Positions 48,351-57,842 of a DNA stretch of 64,000 nucleotides are shown one piece after another (positions within the stretch are counted from its first letter, which is position 1; each line of letters begins with the position of its first letter). Source of the stretch: Azospirillum soli. Its GTDB lineage: Bacteria > Pseudomonadota > Alphaproteobacteria > Azospirillales > Azospirillaceae. The stretch spans positions 1 to 64,000 of the forward strand of contig NZ_JAGINQ010000027.1 in the NCBI RefSeq assembly GCF_017876165.1, written 5' to 3'. The notes beneath the pieces are model-generated. The model searched no databases and was not told the DNA's origin. It worked only from the letters and a program-made list of their open reading frames with translations. The position numbers were made by a program, and so were the translations under genes.

Positions 48351-50161
48351 CCGCGCAGCCCCGCCTCGTCGAGGATGGCCAGCAGCCGCGCGGCCGAGCG
48401 TTCCCAGGTGAAGCGTTCCAGCAGACGCGCGCGCGCGGATTTCGGCGCGCCGTCGCCCCTGATGATGCTTGTCAGAATGCCCGACGCGACGTCCTCATCT
48501 GGTATCCACCAGTCGAGGCCGTGGAAGGGCGGATAGTACCCCCCGCCGCCGGGCAGGAGCGCCGGTCCGACCGTGGCGGGGATCATGTGCGCGGTCGTGT
48601 CGTCCAGGTAATCGACATAGGCGGAGTGCCGGGGCGCCACCAGCGTCAGGCCCATCGCCCCCGCCTTGGACATGGGCAGATCCCACCCCTCGCCGTGCGA
48701 CATGCTCCAGTAATGGGTCGCGGCGCGGTACAGCCCGGTCATTTCGGCGTCGCTCATCGCGCGGTCGATCAGGTTGACCGGCGCCGCCTCCGCCAGCCGC
48801 CTTCCCGCGCCGTCCTCCGCCAGCCGCAGCAGCGCGCCAAGCTCGGCGCGCATCGCCGCATCGCCGCCGCCCTTGCCCAGCTTCAGGATCAGCACCGCGT
48901 CGTCGGATGGCGCCGTGCTGCGCAGCCACACCCGCAGCAGCCCCAGGATGTTCTTGCGCGGGATGAAGTCGGAGATGTTGAGGAACCGGTGCCGGTAGCT
49001 CGACACCAGCCGCCCGTTCGGATCGACGAGCGTCGGGGCCGCCACGCTCCCTCCCTGCGCCGCGTCCTCGGGATCGACGCCGAGCGGGCAGATCCGCAGG
49101 CGCTCGGCGGGAAAGCCCTGCGCCTCCCAGGCGAGACGGGAGGATTCGGTGGGCACGAGGATGAGGTCGCTCAGCGCGCTCTGGCGCCGCCAAGCCGGCG
49201 GAATGCGCGTCCCCTCGAACATGGAGAAGGTGACGGTGGCGAGGCCCGGCACCCGTTCGGTCGCCAGCGGAATCAGGCAGTTCACCACGGCCCGCGCCGG
49301 CACCGGCGGGTCGAGGTTTTCCTCCGCCCAGGATTCCGGACCGACGATGCCGATGGCCTGGAGCGGCACCCCGTCCCGCCGCAGCCTCTGAATCAGCCGG
49401 CGGCAGAAATGCCCGTAGCCGGTGTGCCTGTTGAAGGCGCCGCGCATCACGAGGCCGCCGCGTCCCGCCGATGCGGTCTCCGCCGGTTCCGCGCGCGCCA
49501 TCGCGGCGGCGTAGCGCCGGCAGCGCGCCAGCCCGTCGCCGGCCCCGCGCGCCGTGGGGTCGAGGCGCAAGGCGCGGGCGAAGGCCGCGGCCGCCGCCTC
49601 CAGCCGACCCAGCCGCAGCCGGATCTCGCCAAGCTGGGCGTGGGCATAGGCACCGTCGGGGGTGTGGGCGATGGTGCGGCGGAAGGCGTCCTCCGCCTCG
49701 GCGAATTCCCCGTTCAACAGGGTGACCAGCCCCAGGTTCAGCCAATCCTGCGCCGAAGGCGGCGCGAGGCGGATCGTGCGGCGCAAATGCCGCGCCGCCC
49801 GGTCGAGGTCGCCCTTTTCCTTCAGGATCGAGCCCAGGCGGCTGTGGGCGAACCCCAGCTCCGGAGACAGGGCCAGCAGATGCCGCAAGGCCCGTTCCGC
49901 CGCCGCCCAATCCTCGCGGTGCTGGAGCACGACGGCCAGATTGGTCAGCGCGGCGGCATGGCCCGGCTGAAGGCGGATCGCCTCGCGCAGCGGTTCGACC
50001 GCCGCGCCGTCCTCCCCCGCCGTGAACAGCGCGGCGCCCAGCAGGTTGAGCGCGTCCGGCGTCCGGGGAGCGGTCCGGAGATAGGCCCGGCATTCGGCGA
50101 CGGCCTCGGCCAGCCGCCCGGCGCGGTAATGCTCGGCCGCCCTCTCAATGCTCGATTCCAT
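48347..50161 (-). CDS. TPR protein with GT4-like glycosyltransferase domain
   Basis: This protein of about 604 residues begins MESSIERAAEHYRAGRLAEA. TPR repeats cover residues about 5-235 (ALNLLGAALFTAGEDGAAVE, ALTNLAVVLQHREDWAAAER). A GT-B domain follows, with SMFEGTRIPPAWRRQSALSD, LRICPLGVDPE, FLNISDFIPRKNILGLLRVW and the late block SMSHGEGWDLPMSKAGAMGL, which is the donor-binding EGxxLPxxEA region of GT4 enzymes. It is coupled by four-base or similar overlaps to both neighbours on the minus strand. The ATG at 50161 is preferred over 50176 because it matches the TPR start. Confidence 0.85.
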   Translation of the reverse strand: MESSIERAAEHYRAGRLAEAVAECRAYLRTAPRTPDALNLLGAALFTAGEDGAAVEPLREAIRLQPGHAAALTNLAVVLQHREDWAAAERALRHLLALSPELGFAHSRLGSILKEKGDLDRAARHLRRTIRLAPPSAQDWLNLGLVTLLNGEFAEAEDAFRRTIAHTPDGAYAHAQLGEIRLRLGRLEAAAAAFARALRLDPTARGAGDGLARCRRYAAAMARAEPAETASAGRGGLVMRGAFNRHTGYGHFCRRLIQRLRRDGVPLQAIGIVGPESWAEENLDPPVPARAVVNCLIPLATERVPGLATVTFSMFEGTRIPPAWRRQSALSDLILVPTESSRLAWEAQGFPAERLRICPLGVDPEDAAQGGSVAAPTLVDPNGRLVSSYRHRFLNISDFIPRKNILGLLRVWLRSTAPSDDAVLILKLGKGGGDAAMRAELGALLRLAEDGAGRRLAEAAPVNLIDRAMSDAEMTGLYRAATHYWSMSHGEGWDLPMSKAGAMGLTLVAPRHSAYVDYLDDTTAHMIPATVGPALLPGGGGYYPPFHGLDWWIPDEDVASGILTSIIRGDGAPKSARARLLERFTWERSAARLLAILDEAGLRG

Positions 50162-51668
50162 GCCGTCCCTTCTCATGCCCGCCGGCCGCGATCAGCGCGC
50201 GCACCGCCTCGGCGATCCTCGCCATCGTTCCGTCCCAGTCGTTCCGCCGCGCCATCCGGAAAAGCCGGGTCGCGGGATACCAGGGCGTGCGGTCGGACAG
50301 GCGCATCCAGCGCCAATCGGCCAGCCAGGGCAAGGCCAGGAACACCGGCTTGCCCATCGCCCCCGCCAGATTGGCCACGACGGAATCGCAGGCGACCACC
50401 AGATCCATCCCCGCGACGATGGCGGCGGTGTCGACGAAGCCCTCGGCCCCGTCGCGGCGCCCCGGAAGCGAGACGATCCCCAACTCCCCGCCCAGCCGGT
50501 CGAGCTGATCGAGCCCGTTTCCCTGCTGCAGGCTGTAGAGCCGCAATCCGGGAACGCGCGCCAGGGGTTCGAAACGCTCCAGCGGGATCGAGCGGTCGTC
50601 GCCGTCGGCGCGCCATTGGATGCCGACCCGGAATTCGCCCGGCCGGCCGCGCTCGGCGATTGGCCGTTCCCAATGGGCCGTCCGCTCCGGATCGGGCCGC
50701 AGATAGGGCACGCCACCCGGAATCGTCCGCAGCGTCGTGCCGCACCGGAAGGGCAGGCTCATCAGCGACACCCAGCAATCGAACGCCGGCAACGGCTCGC
50801 CCCGCGCGACCAGCAGGTCGATGCCGGGAACGCCGGCGAGAACCTGCTTCAGCACCGGCTGGCACTCGAAGACCGTCCGCGCGCCCCGCGATTTCAGCAC
50901 GCTCAGGTAGCGGACGAACTGGAAGCTGTCGCCGAGCCCCTGCTCGAAATGAACCAGGATTGTCCGTCCGGCGAGCGGACCGCCGTCCCAGACCGGCTTT
51001 CCGGGAAAGTCGCGGTTCCATGGCCAGACCGCCTGCCGCGTCCGCCATTCGTACTCGCGCGCGCCTTCCTCGAAATCGCCGACGGTCAGCAGACAGGTGC
51101 CGAGATTCTTGTGGTGCTCGGGGCGGGCCGGATCGATGCGGATGGCGCGGCGGAAGCTCCCGGCCGCCGCGTCCGGCCGGCGCTGGGCGAGCAGCGAGCC
51201 GCCCAGGTTGTTGTTGGTGTCGGCGGAGTCCGGCCTCAGAAGGGTCGCCACGCGGTAGGCGGTCTCGGCCTGCTCCGGTTCCTCCACGGCCATCAGCGCG
51301 TTGCCCAGCAGGAAGGCGGCGTCCGGATGGTCGGGCCGCAGCCGCGCCAGCCGGCGCAGCGCCGGCACCGCCTCCGTGGCGCGGCCCTGTTCCAGCAGAA
51401 GCGCGGCGAGGTGGAAGAGCGTGTCGGGATCGTCCGGGCGCAGCCGGTGCGCCGCCCGCAACGGCGCCGTAGCACTTGCGCCCTGGCCGAGCGTCCGCAG
51501 CGTCATCCCCAGGACGAACCAGGCAACGGGGTGGTCGGGCCGCAGCGCGGCGGCACGGCGCAGGCTGGACGCCGCGTCGTGCAGCCGCTCGGCGTCGATG
51601 TGGCGGAGGCCCTGGCCGAAGCAGTAAACGAAGGCGTCCTCGACGCCGGGAAAGGCCGCTCCGGCCAT
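50145..51668 (-). CDS. TPR protein with GT9-like glycosyltransferase domain
   Basis: This protein of about 507 residues begins MAGAAFPGVEDAFVYCFGQG behind AGGGA. TPR repeats are at residues about 20-195 (AWFVLGMTLRTLGQGASATA, NNNLGGSLLAQRRPDAAAGS). The GT9-like domain is at about 215-500 (RTILVHFEQGLGDSFQFVRY, RVGIQWRADGDDRSIPLERF, DLVVACDSVVANLAGAMGKP). It is a paralogue of the gene at 45098 and of the C-terminal domain of the 57811 gene. It is the first of three minus-strand genes that overlap in a short operon. Its stop lies inside the next gene. Confidence 0.85.
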   Translation of the reverse strand: MAGAAFPGVEDAFVYCFGQGLRHIDAERLHDAASSLRRAAALRPDHPVAWFVLGMTLRTLGQGASATAPLRAAHRLRPDDPDTLFHLAALLLEQGRATEAVPALRRLARLRPDHPDAAFLLGNALMAVEEPEQAETAYRVATLLRPDSADTNNNLGGSLLAQRRPDAAAGSFRRAIRIDPARPEHHKNLGTCLLTVGDFEEGAREYEWRTRQAVWPWNRDFPGKPVWDGGPLAGRTILVHFEQGLGDSFQFVRYLSVLKSRGARTVFECQPVLKQVLAGVPGIDLLVARGEPLPAFDCWVSLMSLPFRCGTTLRTIPGGVPYLRPDPERTAHWERPIAERGRPGEFRVGIQWRADGDDRSIPLERFEPLARVPGLRLYSLQQGNGLDQLDRLGGELGIVSLPGRRDGAEGFVDTAAIVAGMDLVVACDSVVANLAGAMGKPVFLALPWLADWRWMRLSDRTPWYPATRLFRMARRNDWDGTMARIAEAVRALIAAGGHEKGRHGIEH

Positions 51669-51767
51669 GCAGGTTCCCTGTGGGATGGCGATGCGGGTTG
51701 ATGTAGCCTGAGGCCGCTGGGCGGTCAACCGGACGGCCCGCCCGCCCCCCTCACCCACCGCCTCCCG

Positions 51768-53630
51768 ATGCCGCCCGTCCCACCCTCCGCCAGCATGAGC
51801 CTCGCCGAGGCGCTCGGCCTCGCGCTAAGTCTCTACGAGAACGGCCGCCTCACCGAGAGCGGGGAGGTCTGCCGCGCCATCCTGCGCAGCCTGCCCGATC
51901 AAGCCGAGGCGGCGTGCCTGCTGGGCACGGTGGAGGCGGCCCTGGGCCGGACCGCCGAGGGGCTGCGGCTTTTCAGGACCGCCATCGCGCTGAAGCCCGA
52001 TTTTCCGGACGCCCACCGCAACGCCGCGCTGCTGGAACAGGACCGGCCGGATCGCGCGGCGCGCCTGCACCGCCGGATTCTCGCCCTGGATCCGACCGAC
52101 GGAGCGGCCTATCACGCGCTGGCCCTGCTGCATGGGCGGATGGGGGACGAGGATGCCGCCCTGGCCGTGCTCCGCCAGGGCATCGGGCGGGCGCCCGGCC
52201 ATATCCCGTTGCGGGAACTCCACGCCGCCGCCCACGAGCGCGCCGCCGTCCGCGCCCTTGCGCGGAACGATCCGGAGGGGATCGCGGCGGCCTGCGCGGA
52301 AGCCCTCCGGGGACTCGCCGACGCGCCCGTCAGCGTCGCGCTGTACGAGGGGCTTGAGCGGCTCGTCCGTCTCGCCCTGCTGGCCGGACGGCCGGACCTC
52401 GCCATGGCGCTGCTCGCGATCAAGGACCGCTACGACTTCCCCGCCTTGCCGGTCTCGGCGACTGACCGCTTTCCGCTGCGCCTGCTCGGCTTCGCCGACT
52501 GGTGCGCCGCCGCCGGCTTCCGCCACGCGCTGTGGACGCCGCCGGTCCAGACCCTGCCCGCCGCCCTGTCCCTGGGCCAGCCCGATTGGCTGCGGACGCA
52601 TCTCGATGGGCTGGCGCGGCTCGGCGCCGAGCCGGTGGGGGTGGCGCTCGACGCCGGGGTCGAGGTGGTGCAGGGCTTCTACGTGAAGGACAACTACGAG
52701 AGCTTCGTTCTCGCCGGCCGCCAAGCGATGCTGCGCGAGACCACCGCGACCGTGCTGAAGAACGGCTGCGTGCCCCTGGTCGGGGTGACGCCGGGCGCGG
52801 TATCCGCCGTCTTCCGCCTGCCGCGCCCGCTCTACCGGACAGTGGACCTCGACCAGCCGGTCCTGTTCCTGCCGTCCACGCCGAACTACTGGCATTTCCT
52901 CATCGACGTCCTTCCGCGCCTGATGGTGCGCGAGCGGGTGCCGGAAACCCGCGACCTGCCGCTGCTGCTGTTCGATGTGCGCGGCTATCAGCGCGAGATG
53001 CTGGAACTGGCCGGAATCCCGCCGGACCGCATCCTTGATGCGCGCGCGCTGGTCGGGCCTGACGTCACCCAGGTCCACTACCGGCTGGCCCGCGCGGCGG
53101 TGCCGTCCGCCGTCAGCTACCCGGCGGCCTATCGCTGGCTGCGGGAACGCCTGCTCCCGCTCCGCCGGCCCCGCTCCCATACCCGTTCCGGGGGGGCGCG
53201 GCTGTATTTGTCCCGGCGCGGCTCCGCCCCCAAGCACCGGATCGCCAACGACGAGGCCGTCGCCGCGCTCCTCGCCGGCCATGGCTTCGAGACGGTGCAG
53301 CCGGAGCGGCTGGGCGTCCTCGAAACCATCGAGCGGATCGCCGACGCCGAGATCGTGGTGGCTCCGGTCGGCGCGGCCACCGGCAATCAGGTCTTCCTGC
53401 CGCCGGGCGGCACCTGGATCCACCTTCACAATCCGGACTTCTTTCATCCGCAATCCCCGTGGAACCCGCAGATGGGAACCCAGGTCCCGATGCTCGGCCG
53501 GTTCCGCCATCTGGCGGGAGACTTCACGGACGAGCCGGACAGCCGCCCCGCCGATCTGCTGGCGCGTCTGGACGTTCCGGTCCACATCGACCTGGACGCG
53601 CTCGACCGGCTGGTCGGGGAGGTCCTCTGA
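51768..53630 (+). CDS. TPR protein with GT61 (DUF563) glycosyltransferase domain
   Basis: This protein has up to 620 residues; a start at residue 10 (MSLAEALGLALSLYENGRLT) is also possible. TPR-like repeats cover residues about 10-185. The C-terminal part, about 300-600, is a GT61/DUF563 domain: ESFVLAGRQAMLRETTATVL, LFLPSTPNYWHFLIDVLPRL (the N-Y-W/H-F core), GARLYLSRRGSAPKHRIANDE and EIVVAPVGAATGNQVFLPPG. GT61 members add xylose or other sugars to proteins or glycans. Divergent from the gene at 51668 and convergent with the methyltransferase gene (four bases apart). Confidence 0.87.
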   Translation: MPPVPPSASMSLAEALGLALSLYENGRLTESGEVCRAILRSLPDQAEAACLLGTVEAALGRTAEGLRLFRTAIALKPDFPDAHRNAALLEQDRPDRAARLHRRILALDPTDGAAYHALALLHGRMGDEDAALAVLRQGIGRAPGHIPLRELHAAAHERAAVRALARNDPEGIAAACAEALRGLADAPVSVALYEGLERLVRLALLAGRPDLAMALLAIKDRYDFPALPVSATDRFPLRLLGFADWCAAAGFRHALWTPPVQTLPAALSLGQPDWLRTHLDGLARLGAEPVGVALDAGVEVVQGFYVKDNYESFVLAGRQAMLRETTATVLKNGCVPLVGVTPGAVSAVFRLPRPLYRTVDLDQPVLFLPSTPNYWHFLIDVLPRLMVRERVPETRDLPLLLFDVRGYQREMLELAGIPPDRILDARALVGPDVTQVHYRLARAAVPSAVSYPAAYRWLRERLLPLRRPRSHTRSGGARLYLSRRGSAPKHRIANDEAVAALLAGHGFETVQPERLGVLETIERIADAEIVVAPVGAATGNQVFLPPGGTWIHLHNPDFFHPQSPWNPQMGTQVPMLGRFRHLAGDFTDEPDSRPADLLARLDVPVHIDLDALDRLVGEVL

Positions 53631-53634
53631 ACCG

Positions 53635-54990
53635 TCAGCCGGGCGGGGCGAGTCCCAGCAGCGCCGGAAAATCCTGGCGCCCGGCCAAGGCCGTGTCGTA
53701 GGTCTCCGCGTCGACCACCTCGATCCGGGGCAAGGGAAACAGAAGCTTCGTCCCCGCCGCGATCGTGGCGCGCTCACGTTCCAGGAATTCGTGCCGGAAG
53801 TGCCAGGGCAGCACCAGATACCAGTCGGGCCTCAGCGCCCGCGATTCCGCCTCCGAACGGATCGGGATGCCCGTGCCCGGCGTGCGGGTTCCCACCTTGG
53901 CCGGGTTGCGGTCGGCGGCGCAGTCGACCAGCGTGCCGTCGATGCCGCACCATTGCAGCAGGACGTTGCCCTTGGTCGACGCCCCGTAGACGTGGATCCG
54001 CTCGCCGCGCGCCCGGATCGCCCGCAGCCGCCCGACCAGCTCGCCGCGCAACGCCTCGGCCCGCGCCTGGAAGGCGCGGTAAGGCTGCGGGCCGTTCAGC
54101 CCCATGCCGCGCTCCCGCTCCCGAAGCGCGTCCAGGAACGCCCGGTCCTCCGGCGTGCCGTAACGTGGGTTTCCGCCATGGCAGGCGAAGCAGCGGATGC
54201 TGCCGCCGTTCATGCCGTTGATCGCCGCCCGGAAGATCCGCAGCCCCGCCGCCACCGCGATGCGCTCCAGCACCGCGAGGCTGTAATATTCGAGATGCTC
54301 GTGACAGACCGTGTCGAAGGCGTTCTGGAGCAGCATCAGGGGGAGGTAGGACAGCTCCAGGATCCAGACCCCGTCCCGCGTCAGCAGCCCGGCGACGGCC
54401 CGCGCCGCCGCGACGGGATCCTCCAGGTCGTAGAACATGGCGATGGAGGTCACGGCGTCGAAGCGCCGGCCGCCGAGGCTGGCCAGCGCCGTTTCCGAGG
54501 GAAAGAAGGAGCGGATGAGGGTGATCCCGTTCCCCGCCGCCCCCGCCGCTGCCGTCCCTGCCACCGCCATTGCGGCGACGTCCGACGGATCGATTCCGAA
54601 CCGGGCCGAGCCCGGCGGATAGCCCGACAGCAGGGTGCCGTCGTTGCAGCCGATGTCGAGGACCGTGGGTGTCTCCACGGCGATCAGGTCCATCGCCTCG
54701 CCGACGATTCCCGCGAGGTGATCGCGCATGGTGGCGTTCAGGCCCGAGCGGTACCAGTAGGCTTGGTAGAGCCGCTCGGGCGGCACGCTGGCGGCGGTCT
54801 GCAACAGGCCGCAGCCTTCCTCGCACAGGACCAGCCGCATGGGCAGCGCCGGTTCCGGGGACGCCGGCCCGCCGCCCTCCCCGGAGCCGGTGGCGAAGTT
54901 CCCTTGCAGAACCTGCGGCCCGAGATCGATGACTGGGGTAAGCTTCGGCGAATCGCAGACCCGGCATGTCTGTCTGAGGCGATGGAGCAT
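53635..54990 (-). CDS. SAM-dependent C-methyltransferase (sugar or glycan type)
   Basis: This 451-residue protein has an N-terminal zinc-binding part (CRVCDSPKLTPVIDLGPQVL, CEEGCGLLQTAASVPPERLY), a class I SAM domain (TVLDIGCNDGTLLSGYPPGS; FYDLEDP) and a C-terminal domain with VYGASTKGNVLLQWCGI and LVLPWHFRHEFLERE. This three-part layout is that of NDP-sugar C-3 methyltransferases such as TylC3 and of relatives acting on glycan methylation. It suggests that the glycan made here carries a branched or methylated sugar. The start ATG is 68 bases from the divergent gene at 55059. Confidence 0.87.
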   Translation of the reverse strand: MLHRLRQTCRVCDSPKLTPVIDLGPQVLQGNFATGSGEGGGPASPEPALPMRLVLCEEGCGLLQTAASVPPERLYQAYWYRSGLNATMRDHLAGIVGEAMDLIAVETPTVLDIGCNDGTLLSGYPPGSARFGIDPSDVAAMAVAGTAAAGAAGNGITLIRSFFPSETALASLGGRRFDAVTSIAMFYDLEDPVAAARAVAGLLTRDGVWILELSYLPLMLLQNAFDTVCHEHLEYYSLAVLERIAVAAGLRIFRAAINGMNGGSIRCFACHGGNPRYGTPEDRAFLDALRERERGMGLNGPQPYRAFQARAEALRGELVGRLRAIRARGERIHVYGASTKGNVLLQWCGIDGTLVDCAADRNPAKVGTRTPGTGIPIRSEAESRALRPDWYLVLPWHFRHEFLERERATIAAGTKLLFPLPRIEVVDAETYDTALAGRQDFPALLGLAPPG

Positions 54991-55058
54991 CTCGCGTTGA
55001 TAACAGGACAGGCGCCCCTCTGTCGCAGGCCATGTTCAGGCCTAGCCGGTGACGCACC

Positions 55059-57842
55059 ATGACCGCCGCCCACCGTTTCGCCATCGTGACGGCCGGCGAC
55101 GACGCCTATCTCCCCCTGCTCCAGGGGCTGGTCCGCTCGATCCGCGGCTGCCCGCAGGGCGCCGCGGCGCCGGTCGTGGTGCTCGACGTCGGGCTCGGTC
55201 CCGCGGCCCGCGACTGGCTGGGCGCCCAGGACGTCCGCTGCGTGGCGCCCGGCTGGGATCACCGGCCCGGACGGCCGGTGCCCGAATACATGAAGGCGAT
55301 GCTGTCGCGCCCGCACCTGCCGCGCCACGTGCCCGACGCGGAGATCATCCTGTGGCTCGACGCGGATTGCTGGGTTCAGGACTGGAGCGCGGTGGACCTG
55401 CTGCTGAGGGGGGCGGAGGCGACGGGCTTCGCCATCGTGCCGGAACTCGACCGCTCCTACACGCCCCTCTACCACGGCACGCCCTACGCCCTGCATCTCC
55501 ACGAGTGGTACAAGGCCTGCTTCGACGAGGCGACGGCGCGCCATCTCTGCGCCTATCCGCTGCTGAACTGCGGCGTATTCGCCGCGCGGCGGGACGCGCC
55601 GCATTGGGACCTCTGGGGACGGCTGCTGGCGGATGCCCTGCGCCGCACCATCCTCTTCGTCAGCGAGCAGGTCGCCCTCAACGTCGCACTGCGAACCGGC
55701 GGCCTGTCGTTCAGCCAGTTGCCGGCGACCTGCAACTGGATCTGCTTCCGGGCGCCGCCGCTCTGCTCGGACGACGGCCGGGTGCTGCTCGACCCGCAGC
55801 TTCCCCACGCGCCGCTCGGCATCGTCCATCTGGCAGGCTACCACCACGCCCGCAAGGCCGAACCGCACAGCCTGTCCACGCCCGGCGGCGGCACGGTGAC
55901 CCGCCCGCTCTGCCATGTCATCCCAATGCCGCCGCCCAGCCTGCGCGACATGCCGCTGGCCCAGGCCGTGGCGACGGCCTTCAGGCTCTATCAGGACGGG
56001 CGGGCGGCGGACAGCCGGGCGGTCTGCCGCGCCATCCTGGCGGTGCGTTCCGATCAGGTGGAGGCGTCCTTCCTGCTCGGCGTGACCGAATTCGCGCTGG
56101 GGTTCCGGGCGGCGTCGCGCTCCCGCCTTACCGTCACCATCGCGCTGAAGCCGGACCTCGCCGACGCCTATTCCAACCTCGGCCTGCTCGGGGATCTCGA
56201 GGAAACCCTGCCGCTGCTGACCCGCGCGCTCCGGCTGTCCGGCGGGCAGGCCTCCGCCCAGACCTTCACGCAGCTGGGCGCCGCGCTCCGTGAACTGGGC
56301 CGGGCCGGGGCGGCGGTTGCCGCCCACCGCCGGGCCCTCGCGCTCCAGCCGGAGTCCGCCGACATCCACCGGGAGATGGGCCACGCCCTGCGCGCCTCCG
56401 GCGCCCTCTCCGCCGCCGCGACCGCCTATGGCCGGGCCTGGACGCTGGCGCCGGATCAGGCCGGTGCCCTGAGCGACCGGCTGTTCGCATCGCTGTCGGC
56501 CTGCGACTGGCGCGACCACGCCGCGCTCAGCCAAGCCATCCTCCGCGTCATCGACGGCGATCTCGGGCTTGCCCTGCCCCTGCTCACCCTGCTGATCGAC
56601 AGCAGCCCGGCGCAGCAGGACCGCTCCGCCCGGCTTTTTCACGCGGCGATGGTGCGGCCCGCCGAAGACGCGGATCCCGCGCCGTGGCGGCCGGTCGGCA
56701 CCGACGGCCGCCTCACGGTTGCCTATCTGTCCGCCGACTTCCACGAGCACGCCACAGCCTATCTGACGGCGGAGCTGTTCGAGCAGCACGACCGCGCGGG
56801 GTTCCGCATCCTCGGCTATTCCCAAGGCCCCGACGACGGCAGCCCGATGCGCCGCCGGCTGGAGGCCGGCTTCGACCTCTTCCGCGACATCCGGAAGCTG
56901 GACGCGGCGGGGGTTGCGGCGGCGCTCGCCGCCGACGGGGTCCACATCCTGGTGGATCTCAAGGGCTACACGCGGGACGCCCGGCTGGACCTGCTCGCCC
57001 GGCGGATGGCGCCGGTGCAGGTCGCCTATCTGGGCTATCCGGGAACCCTGGGCGCGGCGGTCATCGACTACGCCATCGGCGACCGCATCGTCACCCCGCC
57101 GGAGCATCAGCCCCATTACCGCGAGCGGCTGGTGCGGATGCCGGACGCCTATCAGGTCAACGACCGGCGGCGCCCCCTGGACGCGCCCGTCCCCGGCCGC
57201 GCCGCCTGCGGCCTGCCGCCGGAGGGCTTCGTCTTCTGCGCCTTCAACGCGCCCTTCAAGATCACCCCGGCCCTGTTCGCCCTGTGGATGCGCGTCCTGG
57301 CGCGCGTCGCCGACAGCGTCCTCTGGCTGATGGACGCCAACCCCGAAGCCACCGGCAATCTGCGGCGCGAGGCGGCCCGCCACGGCATCGACCCGGAGCG
57401 TCTGGTGTTCGCCCCCCATCGGCGGCAGGCGGAGCACCTCGCCCGCTACCGTCTGGCCGACCTGTTCCTCGACAGCTTTCCCTACACCGGGCACACGACC
57501 GTTTCGGACGCGCTGTGGATGGGGCTGCCCGTGGTGACGCGCATGGGGGACACCTTCGCGTCGCGCGTCGCGGCCAGCCTGCTGACCGCCGCCGGCCTGC
57601 CGGAGACGATCACCGCGAGCTTCGCGGAGTACGAGGAGCTGGCGGTGCGGCTGGCCGGCGACCCCGACCGGCTCGGCGTCTACCGGTCCCGCCTCGAACG
57701 GGGACGGGCGACGGCCGCGCTGTTCGACACGCCCCGCTTCGCCCGGCACCTCGAAAGTGCCTACCGGATCATGTGGGAGCGGCACGCCGCCGGCCTGCCG
57801 CCCGAGCCGTTCAACGTGCCGGCCCTGCCCGCAGACGTGTGA
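55059..57842 (+). CDS. Fusion: DxD glycosyltransferase - TPR - GT41 (OGT-like)
   Basis: This 927-residue protein has three parts. Residues 1-285 (FAIVTAGDDAYLPLLQGLVR, EIILWLDADCWVQDW) are a GT-A-type domain with a DxD metal motif at about residue 100. Residues about 300-490 are TPR repeats (AYSNLGLLGDLEETLPLLTR). Residues about 540-915 are a GT41 domain (LTVAYLSADFHEHATAYLTA, HILVDLKGYTRDARLDLLAR, AYLGYPGTLGAAVIDYAIGD, LADLFLDSFPYTGHTTVSDA). Two transferases in one chain suggests sequential addition of two sugars. Its end overlaps the convergent gene by 32 bases. Confidence 0.87.
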   Translation: MTAAHRFAIVTAGDDAYLPLLQGLVRSIRGCPQGAAAPVVVLDVGLGPAARDWLGAQDVRCVAPGWDHRPGRPVPEYMKAMLSRPHLPRHVPDAEIILWLDADCWVQDWSAVDLLLRGAEATGFAIVPELDRSYTPLYHGTPYALHLHEWYKACFDEATARHLCAYPLLNCGVFAARRDAPHWDLWGRLLADALRRTILFVSEQVALNVALRTGGLSFSQLPATCNWICFRAPPLCSDDGRVLLDPQLPHAPLGIVHLAGYHHARKAEPHSLSTPGGGTVTRPLCHVIPMPPPSLRDMPLAQAVATAFRLYQDGRAADSRAVCRAILAVRSDQVEASFLLGVTEFALGFRAASRSRLTVTIALKPDLADAYSNLGLLGDLEETLPLLTRALRLSGGQASAQTFTQLGAALRELGRAGAAVAAHRRALALQPESADIHREMGHALRASGALSAAATAYGRAWTLAPDQAGALSDRLFASLSACDWRDHAALSQAILRVIDGDLGLALPLLTLLIDSSPAQQDRSARLFHAAMVRPAEDADPAPWRPVGTDGRLTVAYLSADFHEHATAYLTAELFEQHDRAGFRILGYSQGPDDGSPMRRRLEAGFDLFRDIRKLDAAGVAAALAADGVHILVDLKGYTRDARLDLLARRMAPVQVAYLGYPGTLGAAVIDYAIGDRIVTPPEHQPHYRERLVRMPDAYQVNDRRRPLDAPVPGRAACGLPPEGFVFCAFNAPFKITPALFALWMRVLARVADSVLWLMDANPEATGNLRREAARHGIDPERLVFAPHRRQAEHLARYRLADLFLDSFPYTGHTTVSDALWMGLPVVTRMGDTFASRVAASLLTAAGLPETITASFAEYEELAVRLAGDPDRLGVYRSRLERGRATAALFDTPRFARHLESAYRIMWERHAAGLPPEPFNVPALPADV

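Noticed and set aside
48251..51472. A 1073-codon plus-strand frame
   Set aside because: It is antisense to three TPR-glycosyltransferase genes with recognisable domains.
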